From the IMG/VR virus record IMGVR_UViG_3300021354_000499, positions 1-48,099 of that record: DNA of 48,099 nucleotides. The stretch is one strand, 5' to 3'. The notes under the pieces were generated by a model, which was not told the DNA's origin, did no database searches, and saw nothing but the letters and a program-made list of their open reading frames with translations. The stretch comes from a virus. Of the stretch, positions 8,915 to 16,361 are shown piece by piece. Positions within the stretch are counted from its first letter, which is position 1; the number at the start of each line of letters is the position of its first letter. The position numbers and the translations under genes were made by a program.

Positions 8915-10014
8915 AGATAAAAGATTTATTCGAAGGCGGTTGGGAAACAACTGCTACTCAATCAACAGTTATAACACCAGGAATTACTAAAGTTGCATTA
9001 GGTGTTATGAAGAATCAGTTTATACCTGACTTCAATAAATTTTTAGCAGGTCAAAATATCGAACCAATTGAAATGGGACATCCAACAGGGTCAAGTGCTC
9101 ATTACCAAAAAGATCCAGAAGAAGTTATCTATGGTGATATTGACTTACAGATCGTTGTTCCTTATATCGAAGGAAGAAATACAACAGGCGAACGTCAAAG
9201 TTTTTGGGGTAGTAAAATTGTTCAATTTATTAAACAACACGGAGATGTTCCATATCTTCATCCCGAAAATGCTGCAATGATTGCTCGTAAAGAAGGCAAC
9301 GGTCCTGTTATCAAAGTTGGACCAGAACAATATATACAAATCGATATAATGCCTCATACTAAAGAATTAGCACAGTGGGGGAGATATCGTGCAACAGCTG
9401 AACGTGGATTAAAAGGTTTACTTAATGGCAACATCTTTGCAATTTTAAGTTCAATGTTTGATGTAAACCTACAACATAGTGGTTTACAATATAAAGCAGT
9501 TGACGGAAAAAAAGTAAATTATTCTAATACACGTAAAGGTTATGATTTAACAACATTAGGAACAAACATAAACACATTTGTTTATGACTTGTTTAAACAC
9601 GAAGTTGATTTGATCAAACCATCTAAAGTAGTAGTTGATCCTTTATTAAAATCAAACCAAGGTGTACAAAAAGTTAACGATCCGGAAGAACTTCGAGTTC
9701 TTCCATTAGTTAATTCAGTTAAAGGTCTTGCACGTAGTTTTGAAGCAAGCGGAATGTTTGGTCAAGGTGAACTTGAAAAATATTCAAATGCAAAAGATTT
9801 TATTAATCAATTTGTTAATTTATATATGGAAAAAGCAGGTTATGCGATTGCTAATAAGAAACGTGATAAGGCAATAACTCAACAAGCAATTGATCGTGCT
9901 AAAAGTGATCGAGATAATATTGCAAAAGGTGCCGAATACGTTAAGTATCTGTTTTTAAATGATAATGCAAATTTAAGTTATGCAGAATACTTACAAAAGT
10001 CAAATCAAACATAA
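8911..10014 (+). CDS. Nucleotidyltransferase-like protein with phage N-terminal leader
   Basis: Encodes 367 residues starting MKIKDLFEGGW. Residues about 55-85 read GHPTGSSAHYQ ... IYGDIDLQIVVP, the G-S ... D-x-D pattern of the polymerase-beta nucleotidyltransferase fold. A later QIDIMPH could supply the third acidic residue. The rest is helical with no recognised domain. The first residues resemble the leader of other proteins in this window (see the genes at 12114 and 15218) and of T4-type head-targeted proteins. Overlaps the nuclease stop by four bases. Enzyme identity is uncertain. Confidence 0.6.
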   Translation: MKIKDLFEGGWETTATQSTVITPGITKVALGVMKNQFIPDFNKFLAGQNIEPIEMGHPTGSSAHYQKDPEEVIYGDIDLQIVVPYIEGRNTTGERQSFWGSKIVQFIKQHGDVPYLHPENAAMIARKEGNGPVIKVGPEQYIQIDIMPHTKELAQWGRYRATAERGLKGLLNGNIFAILSSMFDVNLQHSGLQYKAVDGKKVNYSNTRKGYDLTTLGTNINTFVYDLFKHEVDLIKPSKVVVDPLLKSNQGVQKVNDPEELRVLPLVNSVKGLARSFEASGMFGQGELEKYSNAKDFINQFVNLYMEKAGYAIANKKRDKAITQQAIDRAKSDRDNIAKGAEYVKYLFLNDNANLSYAEYLQKSNQT

Positions 10015-10147
10015 AGAACACCTACCTTAGGACGGTTTACCGTCTGGTGTGCCCGGGTGCTGGGTGAGAATGAGTAGGAGTCGTGCCCGAGGACATTCTC
10101 AAAGTGACCACTAATATCAAACAGGCCTTAATTGGCCTGTTCTTATT
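10015..10147 (+). ncRNA. Structured intergenic RNA ending in a terminator
   Basis: The gap holds three clear hairpins: GACGG-TTTA-CCGTC near 10033-10046, TGAGAATG pairing with CATTCTCA (about 10065-10101), and AACAGGCC-TTAATT-GGCCTGTT near 10120-10141 followed by a T-rich tract. The last is a terminator-like stem for the genes from the left, and may serve the minus-strand gene on the right. The GC content (CCCGGGTGCTGGGTG) stands out against the AT-rich surroundings. Whether the first part is an independent small RNA or a 3' UTR cannot be decided. Confidence 0.4.
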
Positions 10148-10156
10148 TCATGCAAA

Positions 10157-10462
10157 TTATTTTCTTGTACTTACGTTTACAAAACTATATAGCTGTCCAG
10201 CAGTTTCGATAATATTATCTATAGTCGGAAATTTTGGCATCGTTAGATTTTCTTCTCTTAGTAACTTCCATATTTCAAATTCTACATCAAATTCTCTTAA
10301 TCGTATATCTTTTGCAATTGTAAGAATATCAGATCTAATTTCATAGCCGTTTTTAGAATGATTATTAATTGGTTGTATTGTTTTAGGTAATAATTCATGT
10401 GTATTTGGTATAGTTGACATTTTAATTGTGTATGTTTGTGTTATTAAAGTTGAATTATACAT
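10157..10462 (-). CDS. Small conserved T4-like phage protein
   Basis: A 101-residue minus-strand reading frame. The core NGYEIRSDILTIAKD and the ending FPTIDNIIETAGQLYSFVN match a small protein I recall from many marine T4-like phages; its function is unknown. The start at 10462 could instead be the Met at 10420, since neither has a clear Shine-Dalgarno site. An overlapping plus-strand frame (10083-10346) looks like a shadow. This is the only minus-strand gene in the left 39 kb. Confidence 0.6.
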   Translation of the reverse strand: MYNSTLITQTYTIKMSTIPNTHELLPKTIQPINNHSKNGYEIRSDILTIAKDIRLREFDVEFEIWKLLREENLTMPKFPTIDNIIETAGQLYSFVNVSTRK

Positions 10463-10483
10463 TACAAGTTAATAAAATGCAAG

Positions 10484-10512
10484 TTGCATTTTGCCAATAT
10501 TTTTTGTATAAT
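10484..10512 (+). promoter_or_regulatory. Sigma-70-type promoter (TTGCAT-17-TATAAT)
   Basis: TTGCAT at 10484-10489 and a perfect TATAAT at 10507-10512, spaced 17 bp, stand 42 bp before the TTG start at 10554. A late-type octamer (GATAAATA, 10527-10534) follows, so the gene may be read by both the host and the phage sigma factor. Confidence 0.7.
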
Positions 10513-10526
10513 AGAGTACAACATGC

Positions 10527-10534
10527 GATAAATA
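10527..10534 (+). promoter_or_regulatory. Late promoter motif (GATAAATA)
   Basis: GATAAATA lies between the sigma-70 promoter and the ribosome-binding site AGGGAG of the gene at 10554. Confidence 0.45.
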
Positions 10535-10553
10535 ACATAAAGGGAGTCAGATA

Positions 10554-10853
10554 TTGAAACGTCATACTAGAAGCTTACTTGAAGAACTTAACGATATAGC
10601 AATACAACGTGACACTGAAGCTGTCATCGAAAGTCGTGCTTTACATGTTATTAACTCCTCTATTAATCTTTTAAAACTTATTAGAGAAAACTTCGAACCA
10701 GAGTTAGCGTATGAACTTGAACGAAGATTTATCAACAGCATTAAAGGTGCTGACCCTGCAAAATTTACACGTGGCATTCGCAAATTACGTGATCACAAAG
10801 AAGTTAAAAGCAATTTAACTATTATTGAAGGTAATAATAAAAACATCGATTAA
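10554..10853 (+). CDS. Conserved small phage protein, TTG start
   Basis: Encodes 99 residues (MKRHTRSLLEELNDIAIQ at the N-terminus, FTRGIRKLRDHKEV near the C-terminus), mostly helical and charged. The TTG start is chosen because AGGGAG lies 7 bp upstream and no ATG or GTG fits. I do not recognise a function. The tandem sigma-70 and late promoters suggest expression through much of infection. Confidence 0.65.
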   Translation: MKRHTRSLLEELNDIAIQRDTEAVIESRALHVINSSINLLKLIRENFEPELAYELERRFINSIKGADPAKFTRGIRKLRDHKEVKSNLTIIEGNNKNID

Positions 10854-10873
10854 ACTTGTTTTTTTCCTATCTT

Positions 10874-10881
10874 GATAAATA
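10874..10881 (+). promoter_or_regulatory. Late promoter motif (GATAAATA)
   Basis: GATAAATA sits 55 bp before the start at 10936, in an otherwise empty leader that ends in a strong ribosome-binding site (AAGGAG, near 10923). Confidence 0.5.
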
Positions 10882-10935
10882 CTTTTACAAATTACTTCAG
10901 AGTGAAGTACGACATACGAGATAAGGAGAAAAATT

Positions 10936-11340
10936 ATGTCAGCAGGAATTTCAAAAGTACATGGCCAAGTTGCAGCAGGTGCATTTTACGGTTACCAACC
11001 ATTAGTTATTAAAGTTGAAAACACAGGTGCTTTTATAGCAGATACAGTAGATTCAGTTACTGGAGCAATTACAGTTAATGGTTATACAAAAGCTGTTCAA
11101 GTGTTAGAAACATTTGCTTCAATTATTTGGTTAGGTGCACAAGACGATCGTTACTTTACTGCAATCGTTGATAATGCAACTGTTAACCAAGGTGACGGAA
11201 CTGGTGGTCAATCTGGTGCAACAACTGGTTTTGGTGCATTAAAATCTGCATTAGCATTAGCAAACGGTGAAACAGCTAGTGATTATATAGTTACTACATC
11301 AACTGCATTAAATGGTGCCGGTACATTTACATTTGCTTAA
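10936..11340 (+). CDS. Probable abundant virion protein
   Basis: Encodes 134 residues: MSAGISKVHGQVAAGAFYG, a central beta-rich part, and GQSGATTGFGALKSALALANG. The composition (Ala, Gly, Thr, Val; few charges) and the strong expression set-up (late motif, AAGGAG, then a rho-independent terminator at 11363) suggest a highly expressed structural protein such as a decoration or tail protein. Similar proteins occur in marine T4-like phages as far as I recall. No catalytic motif. The role is inferred from composition and signals only. Confidence 0.6.
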   Translation: MSAGISKVHGQVAAGAFYGYQPLVIKVENTGAFIADTVDSVTGAITVNGYTKAVQVLETFASIIWLGAQDDRYFTAIVDNATVNQGDGTGGQSGATTGFGALKSALALANGETASDYIVTTSTALNGAGTFTFA

Positions 11341-11362
11341 TAGTTAAAAACTATTAACTTTA

Positions 11363-11388
11363 AAGGGAGTTAAAAACTCCCTTTTTTA
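11363..11388 (+). terminator. Rho-independent terminator
   Basis: AAGGGAGTT-AAA-AACTCCCTT stem followed by TTTTT, just downstream of the stop at 11340. Confidence 0.85.
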
Positions 11389-11393
11389 TTGAC

Positions 11394-11401
11394 TATAAAT
11401 A
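11394..11401 (+). promoter_or_regulatory. Late promoter, perfect TATAAATA
   Basis: An exact T4 late consensus, TATAAATA, 18 bp before the ATG at 11419 and straight after the terminator. Confidence 0.65.
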
Positions 11402-11418
11402 CTTAATATAGGTATATA

Positions 11419-11826
11419 ATGGAAGTCATAGAACTCAAAACACTTATTGATATTACTAACACCAATGTTAGAAGAATCAATCAAGGTACACAACAACAAC
11501 TCAATCAATATCGAAATTGGATAACATTACTCCAATGCATAGGTTTGAGATCAAATATCAGCTATGACTATGACCCTAGATCAGAAATTGTAAAGGTTAA
11601 TGATTTTGGTAGTGAATACAAAAGTAAACACAGAGTTTGGACTTTTCAATTTAGACCAGAAAGACCTGATGCATTTGCAAATGAAATAAGTTCGATTGCT
11701 TTACTAAAAGAAGACCTCGATATGATCCCAATGATCTTAAATCTTACAGAAACAATAAATATACAACAAGCAGTGTTTAATTTACATGATGAAAGATTTA
11801 GAAATACTGTAGTTAAGGCACTTTAG
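11419..11826 (+). CDS. Conserved T4-like phage protein of unknown function
   Basis: Encodes 135 residues. Recognisable segments are LIDITNTNVRRINQG, QYRNWITLLQCIGLRSN and VWTFQFRPERPDAF. From memory this family is shared by pelagiphages, cyanophages and relatives; no function is assigned. A perfect late promoter motif precedes it, so it may be a virion or assembly protein. Confidence 0.65.
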   Translation: MEVIELKTLIDITNTNVRRINQGTQQQLNQYRNWITLLQCIGLRSNISYDYDPRSEIVKVNDFGSEYKSKHRVWTFQFRPERPDAFANEISSIALLKEDLDMIPMILNLTETINIQQAVFNLHDERFRNTVVKAL

Positions 11827-11872
11827 GCATCCGCAATAACATAAACGAACACTTATTTAGGAGATTACTATA

Positions 11873-12112
11873 ATGGCCTACACGGACATTGAAAAAGAAA
11901 ACTTAGAAGCACACGTAGAGTTGTGCGCAGAACGTTACAAACAATTAGAAAACAGATTAACAACTGTAGAAACTAAAATTAGTACTTTACAAAAAACAAT
12001 TGAAGATAGCAGTCTTAATACAATTAAGATTCTTATAGGAACAGCTGGAACTATTATTGTTGCAGTTTTATCACTTATAGGTGTTATCGTAACTAAAATG
12101 CCTGTAAACTAA
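11873..12112 (+). CDS. Small coiled-coil membrane protein (holin-like layout)
   Basis: Encodes 79 residues: an N-terminal amphipathic coiled coil (residues 1-48, ENLEAHVELCAERYKQLENR) and one C-terminal membrane segment (ILIGTAGTIIVAVLSLIGVIV). This layout resembles the XhlA/haemolysin-type lysis accessory proteins, but it is also common in other small phage membrane proteins. Preceded by TAGGAG and followed after one base by the next gene. No lysin gene is next to it, so a holin role is only possible. Confidence 0.5.
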   Translation: MAYTDIEKENLEAHVELCAERYKQLENRLTTVETKISTLQKTIEDSSLNTIKILIGTAGTIIVAVLSLIGVIVTKMPVN

Positions 12113-12113
12113 T

Positions 12114-12494
12114 ATGAAAATAAATGAATTATTTGAAGATATAACTAATGACCAATTAAAACGTGTTGAAATCTTTGCTGATAAATTATGGGGTCAATAT
12201 GGTGTAGATATAAAATTTACACATCATTTTTTAGATCGTATTAATGATCCTAGAAATAAGACTCAAATTAGTTTAGAAGAACTTGTTTATATGTTTAAAA
12301 AAGAATATGAACAATACGGCAAAGCTATTGCTGGATTGAATCCGAGATCAGAAGCTGTGATGAAAGATTTATTTTCAAATTTAAATTTACCATTTGTAAT
12401 AAACAAAACTTCAGATGGAAAACAATTAGTTGCAAAAACAATAATGCGTAAACCTAATTTTAAAACACCTAATCAGGAATATGTGGTAAAATGA
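12114..12494 (+). CDS. Conserved phage protein with MKINELFE leader
   Basis: Encodes 126 residues starting MKINELFEDI. Core motifs are FTHHFLDRINDPRN, ISLEELVYMFKKEY and KTIMRKPNF. From memory this is a common small protein of large myoviruses; its function is unknown. The leader is similar to that of the gene at 8911 and to T4 capsid-targeting sequences. The end overlaps the next gene by four bases. Confidence 0.65.
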   Translation: MKINELFEDITNDQLKRVEIFADKLWGQYGVDIKFTHHFLDRINDPRNKTQISLEELVYMFKKEYEQYGKAIAGLNPRSEAVMKDLFSNLNLPFVINKTSDGKQLVAKTIMRKPNFKTPNQEYVVK

Positions 12495-12949
12495 GAGCTA
12501 AAGAATTTATTGTAAAAGAAGAAAAATTAGATGAATTTTTACCAACACTTGCTGCGGCAGGAAGTGCATTAGCAAAAGGTGCATTAGCAAAAGGCGCACA
12601 AGCAGTTGGCGGTGCTGTTAAAAATGTTGCTCAACAAGGCGCACAAGCAGTTGGCGGTGCTGTTAAAAATGTTGCTCAACAAGGCGCACAAGCAGTTGGA
12701 CAAGGTATTGCAAATGCTACAGGTCAAGCACAAAGTAACGCAAGTGGACAAGCAGTAGGTACTTCAGCTGCTCCGGCAGGTCCGACAACAGGTGGAACAC
12801 AGGCTCAACCAGATCAAAAAGCACAGGCTGCTCAACAGCAACAGCAAATGCAAGCAGGTCAAAATACTATGTCTAATTTAGATAAAATTGCTGCTCAGAT
12901 TGTTGCACTTAAACAAGATCTTGCAAAACAACAACAAGCAATAAAATAA
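12491..12949 (+). CDS. Ala/Gln-rich repeat protein
   Basis: Encodes 152 residues. It opens MRAKEFIVKEEKLDEF, another leader like those at 8911 and 12114. The middle is built from a 15-residue tandem repeat (GAQAVGGAVKNVAQQ) and the tail is Gln-rich (AAQQQQQMQAGQ), ending in a helical segment. No domain is recognised. Low complexity plus a leader could fit an internal head or scaffold-like protein. Overlaps both neighbours. Confidence 0.55.
   Translation: MRAKEFIVKEEKLDEFLPTLAAAGSALAKGALAKGAQAVGGAVKNVAQQGAQAVGGAVKNVAQQGAQAVGQGIANATGQAQSNASGQAVGTSAAPAGPTTGGTQAQPDQKAQAAQQQQQMQAGQNTMSNLDKIAAQIVALKQDLAKQQQAIK
12593..12699 (+). repeat. 45-bp in-frame tandem repeat
   Basis: Two identical 45-bp copies (12593-12637 and 12638-12682) and 17 bp of a third encode GAQAVGGAVKNVAQQ. 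The exact nucleotide identity points to recent duplication. Confidence 0.9.
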
Positions 12950-13167
12950 TGAAAATACATCAATTATTAAATGCTCCATCAATTATATTAACAAATGAAG
13001 AAAATCATTTTGTTAAATCACATCATGCAGAAATTCCTATTCGTAGTTTATTTGATCGTGAAGAAATAGTTGCTCGCAATCTTGTTCGTAAAGGTGTATA
13101 CGAAATAAGCAATGATAACCAAAACCTTATTTTAAACAATGAAGACACCAGAAAAACATCTATTTGA
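12949..13167 (+). CDS. Small conserved phage protein
   Basis: Encodes 72 residues: MKIHQLLNAPSIILTNEE, then IRSLFDREEIVARNLVRKGVYEISND. Overlaps its upstream neighbour by one base and the downstream gene by 29 bases. The RE-x-x-VARxLVxKGVYExS pattern is one I recall from other T4-like phages without a known role. Confidence 0.55.
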   Translation: MKIHQLLNAPSIILTNEENHFVKSHHAEIPIRSLFDREEIVARNLVRKGVYEISNDNQNLILNNEDTRKTSI

Positions 13168-13606
13168 AAAGATTTCAAAACTTGCCAAAACAATTAAAAA
13201 TGATTTTAAAAATAAAGGCATTATAATCCCAATTCAAAACAATGACGGTACTATTCAAATTGGTACATACACCATTAATAGATTCCGGTCTTTGTTCTAT
13301 ATCAAAGATAAAACCGATGAAACAATATTAGGTCCTTTAAACTTAGCACAATCAGCTATTGTGATTGCTAACGATCTAGCATTAGGTAAGAAAATTGATA
13401 AAATAATATTAAATAACGATAAATGGTACGGTTACAAAGCATTTGATGAAGCAAGTGCTAATAATATAGTTGATCATGCTCGTAAAGAAAATGATTATGA
13501 TAAAGTTGATTTGATTTCATATAAAGCATTTATTGCCGCAGAACAAAAACGTCAATATAAGAAAACAATAGATTCACGCTTTAATAAGTTATACAGATTA
13601 ACATAA
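13139..13606 (+). CDS. Hypothetical phage protein
   Basis: Encodes 155 residues: a basic helical start (KTPEKHLFEKISKLAKTIKNDF), a beta-rich middle (GIIIPIQNNDGTIQIG, INRFRSLFYIKD) and a helical tail (AFIAAEQKRQYKKTIDSRFNK). I do not recognise the family. The ATG lies inside the upstream gene with only a weak ribosome-binding site, so expression probably depends on coupling. Confidence 0.55.
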   Translation: MKTPEKHLFEKISKLAKTIKNDFKNKGIIIPIQNNDGTIQIGTYTINRFRSLFYIKDKTDETILGPLNLAQSAIVIANDLALGKKIDKIILNNDKWYGYKAFDEASANNIVDHARKENDYDKVDLISYKAFIAAEQKRQYKKTIDSRFNKLYRLT

Positions 13607-13609
13607 ATA
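13602..13609 (+). promoter_or_regulatory. Late promoter motif (CATAAATA)
   Basis: CATAAATA lies 26 bp before the ATG at 13635; the ribosome-binding site TTAGGAA follows. Confidence 0.5.
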
Positions 13610-13634
13610 CAGTAAATATTTTTTAGGAACCCAA

Positions 13635-15218
13635 ATGAAAACAACAGACATCTTTAGCCCTTTAACTGCAAAAGCTCTTAATGAGAATTTGTATAAACAG
13701 TTTAATGTTAAAATTAATTTTGACAAATATTCACGTGAGCAATTAGAAGATGCTCGTAACAAATATCGTAGTAAACTTTTTACACAAGAGTCTCAAGCAA
13801 ATTTTAACGATTTATTAAACAATGAATCTTATCAACGTGACAAATATGTGTTAAATGTACTAAACACTCGCATTAAAGAAATGTTAGGTGAAGGTAAAAA
13901 AGTTGATCGCATGGTTAAACATATTGAGAAAAGTGAAAAAGCTTCAGGAAAGTCAGCAAAGAAAGCTTCAGACATTGCGTGGGCAACTGCTAATAAACGC
14001 GGTAAGTTAGATAACAAAAATAAGAAAGTTAAAGAAGCATGGGACGACGATGACGATGATGTTGAAGAACTAACATTAAAAGAATCTGCCGGGTATGATA
14101 TTGTTGATCAGTTAGTTAGAAAATTTAATATGGAAATTAGTGGTGACTCAGCTGTTCCTTTAGAAGTAAGATCACCCGGAACAAGAGTTTGGACTCGAGG
14201 TGATGGTACACGATATAAAGATCCAGGACAAATTATATTAGATCCATATAAAAAAGATAAATGGAAATCAGAAAAACCTGTTGAAAAGTTTTGGGCATGG
14301 GTTAAACATATTCCGGGTGTAAAAGATGGTGGTCAGATTTCCGGTGAATTTGGAAGCGATTCATCAGAAGGTTTTGTTATTTTTAAAAATCTATATCTTT
14401 CATTAGCCGCAAATATTCCTGCTGTTTCTTGGGGTAGTGCAAGTCGCTATAAAAATAAAAAAAGTGTTTGGAGACATAGTTCCAAAGATGTAAAAGAAGC
14501 ATGGGATGATGACGATGATGATGTTGCTCGTGCTGATCAAGAACTAAAACGTATGGGTAAGAAACCAATCAAAGCTGCAAAGATCGATCCAGATAAAGAT
14601 AAAATTAAACGTACAAGACGTGATCGTGAAGAAGAAAACGAAATCGACGAATCACAAAAAGGAAAATCAAAAATGAAAAAATCAGTGAAGGAACATCACG
14701 ATCTAATGCATAAAGCATATCAACAATACATTGCTGAAGGTATTGCAATTTACCTTGCAGAGGATGAAGAAGGTAAAGCAAAGGCAATTACATCAGCCGC
14801 CGATATGGTTAATGACTTTACATCATGGATGCAACGTGTTGGTAACTATCAAACTAAATCAATGATCGAATTAGCAGATAACATTCGTGCAAACTTTGGT
14901 ATGCAAGAAGCTGAAACTTTTAAATCATCAGTTGGAACAGCATTAAATGGTGCACTTGATGCATTAACAAATGCCCGTGAACAAATTAATAATGCAGTTG
15001 CAGTACTTGCAGGCGAAGCTCCAGAAGCAGAACCAATGGGACAAGTACCAAGCATGGATTCAGAAATGGATATGTCATCTCCGGATCAAATGAATTCTCC
15101 AGGTGTTGATGAATTTGGTGCTAGTGATGCAGCATCAGGTGGACCAGAAACAACTGGCAGATTAAGACGCGAAAGTATCGAACGTGGTAATCGTTTAATG
15201 AAAATATTAGGTTCTTAA
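13635..15218 (+). CDS. Large presumed virion or head-associated protein
   Basis: Encodes 527 residues. The N-terminal ~110 residues are helical (FDKYSREQLEDARNKYRSKLF, NVLNTRIKEMLGEGKKVDRM). Twice, near residues 134-141 and 287-294, the sequence reads KEAWDDDDDDV; the segment between is a globular insert. A Lys-rich stretch (GKSKMKKSVKEHHDLMHKAY) and a helical C-terminal part with an acidic Met/Ser-rich linker (MDSEMDMSSPDQMNSP) follow. No enzyme motif. The late promoter and repeats suggest a structural or internal protein; a scaffold role is possible but unproven. Confidence 0.55.
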   Translation: MKTTDIFSPLTAKALNENLYKQFNVKINFDKYSREQLEDARNKYRSKLFTQESQANFNDLLNNESYQRDKYVLNVLNTRIKEMLGEGKKVDRMVKHIEKSEKASGKSAKKASDIAWATANKRGKLDNKNKKVKEAWDDDDDDVEELTLKESAGYDIVDQLVRKFNMEISGDSAVPLEVRSPGTRVWTRGDGTRYKDPGQIILDPYKKDKWKSEKPVEKFWAWVKHIPGVKDGGQISGEFGSDSSEGFVIFKNLYLSLAANIPAVSWGSASRYKNKKSVWRHSSKDVKEAWDDDDDDVARADQELKRMGKKPIKAAKIDPDKDKIKRTRRDREEENEIDESQKGKSKMKKSVKEHHDLMHKAYQQYIAEGIAIYLAEDEEGKAKAITSAADMVNDFTSWMQRVGNYQTKSMIELADNIRANFGMQEAETFKSSVGTALNGALDALTNAREQINNAVAVLAGEAPEAEPMGQVPSMDSEMDMSSPDQMNSPGVDEFGASDAASGGPETTGRLRRESIERGNRLMKILGS

Positions 15219-15565
15219 TGCGATTATTTGAAGTTGCCGGAAACCAATTCGAAGACGACCTTACAGAAATCCTAAGGGTTATGCAAGGTCGTGCTAATTC
15301 AAAAAGAACAACTAGCGTAGTCCTTTGGCCTGCTATTAACAATATGTTACGGTCAAAAGGATACGGTGATATCAATCAAGATATGATGGATAAAATCAAA
15401 GATAAAGTTGATCCAAAAGAAGAACTTATTCAAAATGTTGACGAGCATGGAATTACTCTTAAAACAAAAGTAGCTTCTCCAGAAGAACCGAAACCAATTG
15501 GTGGGGTTCCTCAACCAAAAAGTGTGAATCAGATGGCACACAATGTTGTGTCAAAAGGCTTGTAA
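15218..15565 (+). CDS. Conserved phage protein with MRLFE leader
   Basis: Encodes 115 residues starting MRLFEVAGNQFEDDL, with VVLWPAINNMLRSKGYGDI in the middle. Overlaps the preceding gene by one base. The short MxxFE start resembles the leaders at 8911, 12114 and 12491. Function unknown. Confidence 0.6.
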   Translation: MRLFEVAGNQFEDDLTEILRVMQGRANSKRTTSVVLWPAINNMLRSKGYGDINQDMMDKIKDKVDPKEELIQNVDEHGITLKTKVASPEEPKPIGGVPQPKSVNQMAHNVVSKGL

Positions 15566-15588
15566 TTTTTTAAAAAAGATAGTATAAT
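15560..15588 (+). promoter_or_regulatory. Sigma-70-type promoter (TTGTAA-17-TATAAT) at the start codon
   Basis: TTGTAA at 15560-15565, 17-bp spacer, TATAAT at 15583-15588. The ATG at 15594 is only 5 bp beyond the -10 box, where transcription itself should begin, so the mRNA would be nearly leaderless. Confidence 0.6.
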
Positions 15589-15593
15589 AAGGT

Positions 15594-16331
15594 ATGACAA
15601 ATAATACTATAACTACAATAGATCCACCACCATTCGTTGAACGGTTTGATTATAAAAAATGTAAACAAATCAACGACCCCGTAACCCGCAAACGTGTTTA
15701 TCTTACCCCTGATGGAGAGAAACTACCTAGCGTAACAACAATTCTTTCAGCGACAAAGGATATGACGCATTTGAATGAATGGAAGAAACGTGTAGGACAT
15801 GAAAAAGCTCAACAAATTACAACCGAGGCTGCAGGGGTCGGAACCGCAATGCATGCCAACTTAGAAAGGTTCCTATGCGGTATTCAAAGACAACCAGGAA
15901 ATAATCCAGTTCACGTACAAGCTAATAAAATGGCTGATGTTATTATTGAAAACGGATTAAGCAAAATGAGTGAAGTTTGGGCAATGGAACAAAGCTTATA
16001 CTTTCCAGGTCTTTATTCTGGTACTACTGACTTGATAGGGGTACATGAAGGTGAACCGGTGATTGCTGACCATAAACAAACTAATAAACCAAAAAAATCA
16101 GAATGGGTTGAAGATTACTATCTACAGCTAATGGCTTATATTTTAGCTCATAATGAAGTTTATGGTACAGATATTCGTAAAGGGGTTATCTTTATGTGCA
16201 GTAGAGATTTTCAATATCAACAATTTACATTAGAACCAAAAGATTTTAACAAATATCAAGATTTATGGCTTAACAAAGTAGAAGAATATTATACTTCAGG
16301 ATTACAAGGATATAAGCAACTGCTATCTTAG
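15594..16331 (+). CDS. PD-(D/E)XK nuclease (RecB/Cas4-like)
   Basis: Encodes 245 residues. GVGTAMHANLERFL (near residues 82-95) is the RecB-type His helix, GTTDLIG the metal-binding Asp, and VIADHKQT the D-x-K motif (with His between Asp and Lys), followed by a QxxxY-like helix (YYLQLMAYILAH). This order matches the RecB nuclease superfamily used by phages in recombination and DNA processing. The start is probably leaderless, as the promoter abuts the ATG; no upstream ribosome-binding site fits. Confidence 0.8.
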   Translation: MTNNTITTIDPPPFVERFDYKKCKQINDPVTRKRVYLTPDGEKLPSVTTILSATKDMTHLNEWKKRVGHEKAQQITTEAAGVGTAMHANLERFLCGIQRQPGNNPVHVQANKMADVIIENGLSKMSEVWAMEQSLYFPGLYSGTTDLIGVHEGEPVIADHKQTNKPKKSEWVEDYYLQLMAYILAHNEVYGTDIRKGVIFMCSRDFQYQQFTLEPKDFNKYQDLWLNKVEEYYTSGLQGYKQLLS

Positions 16332-16338
16332 ATAAATA
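16331..16338 (+). promoter_or_regulatory. Late promoter motif (GATAAATA)
   Basis: GATAAATA directly follows the nuclease stop and lies 24 bp before the GTG start at 16362; CAGGAG is the ribosome-binding site. Confidence 0.5.
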
Positions 16339-16361
16339 TCAGAATACAGGAGATTATCAAA

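Noticed and set aside
10083-10346. Plus-strand 87-residue frame opposite the minus-strand gene
   Set aside because: Hydrophobic, no ribosome-binding site, and the opposite strand carries the conserved-looking NGYEIR protein.
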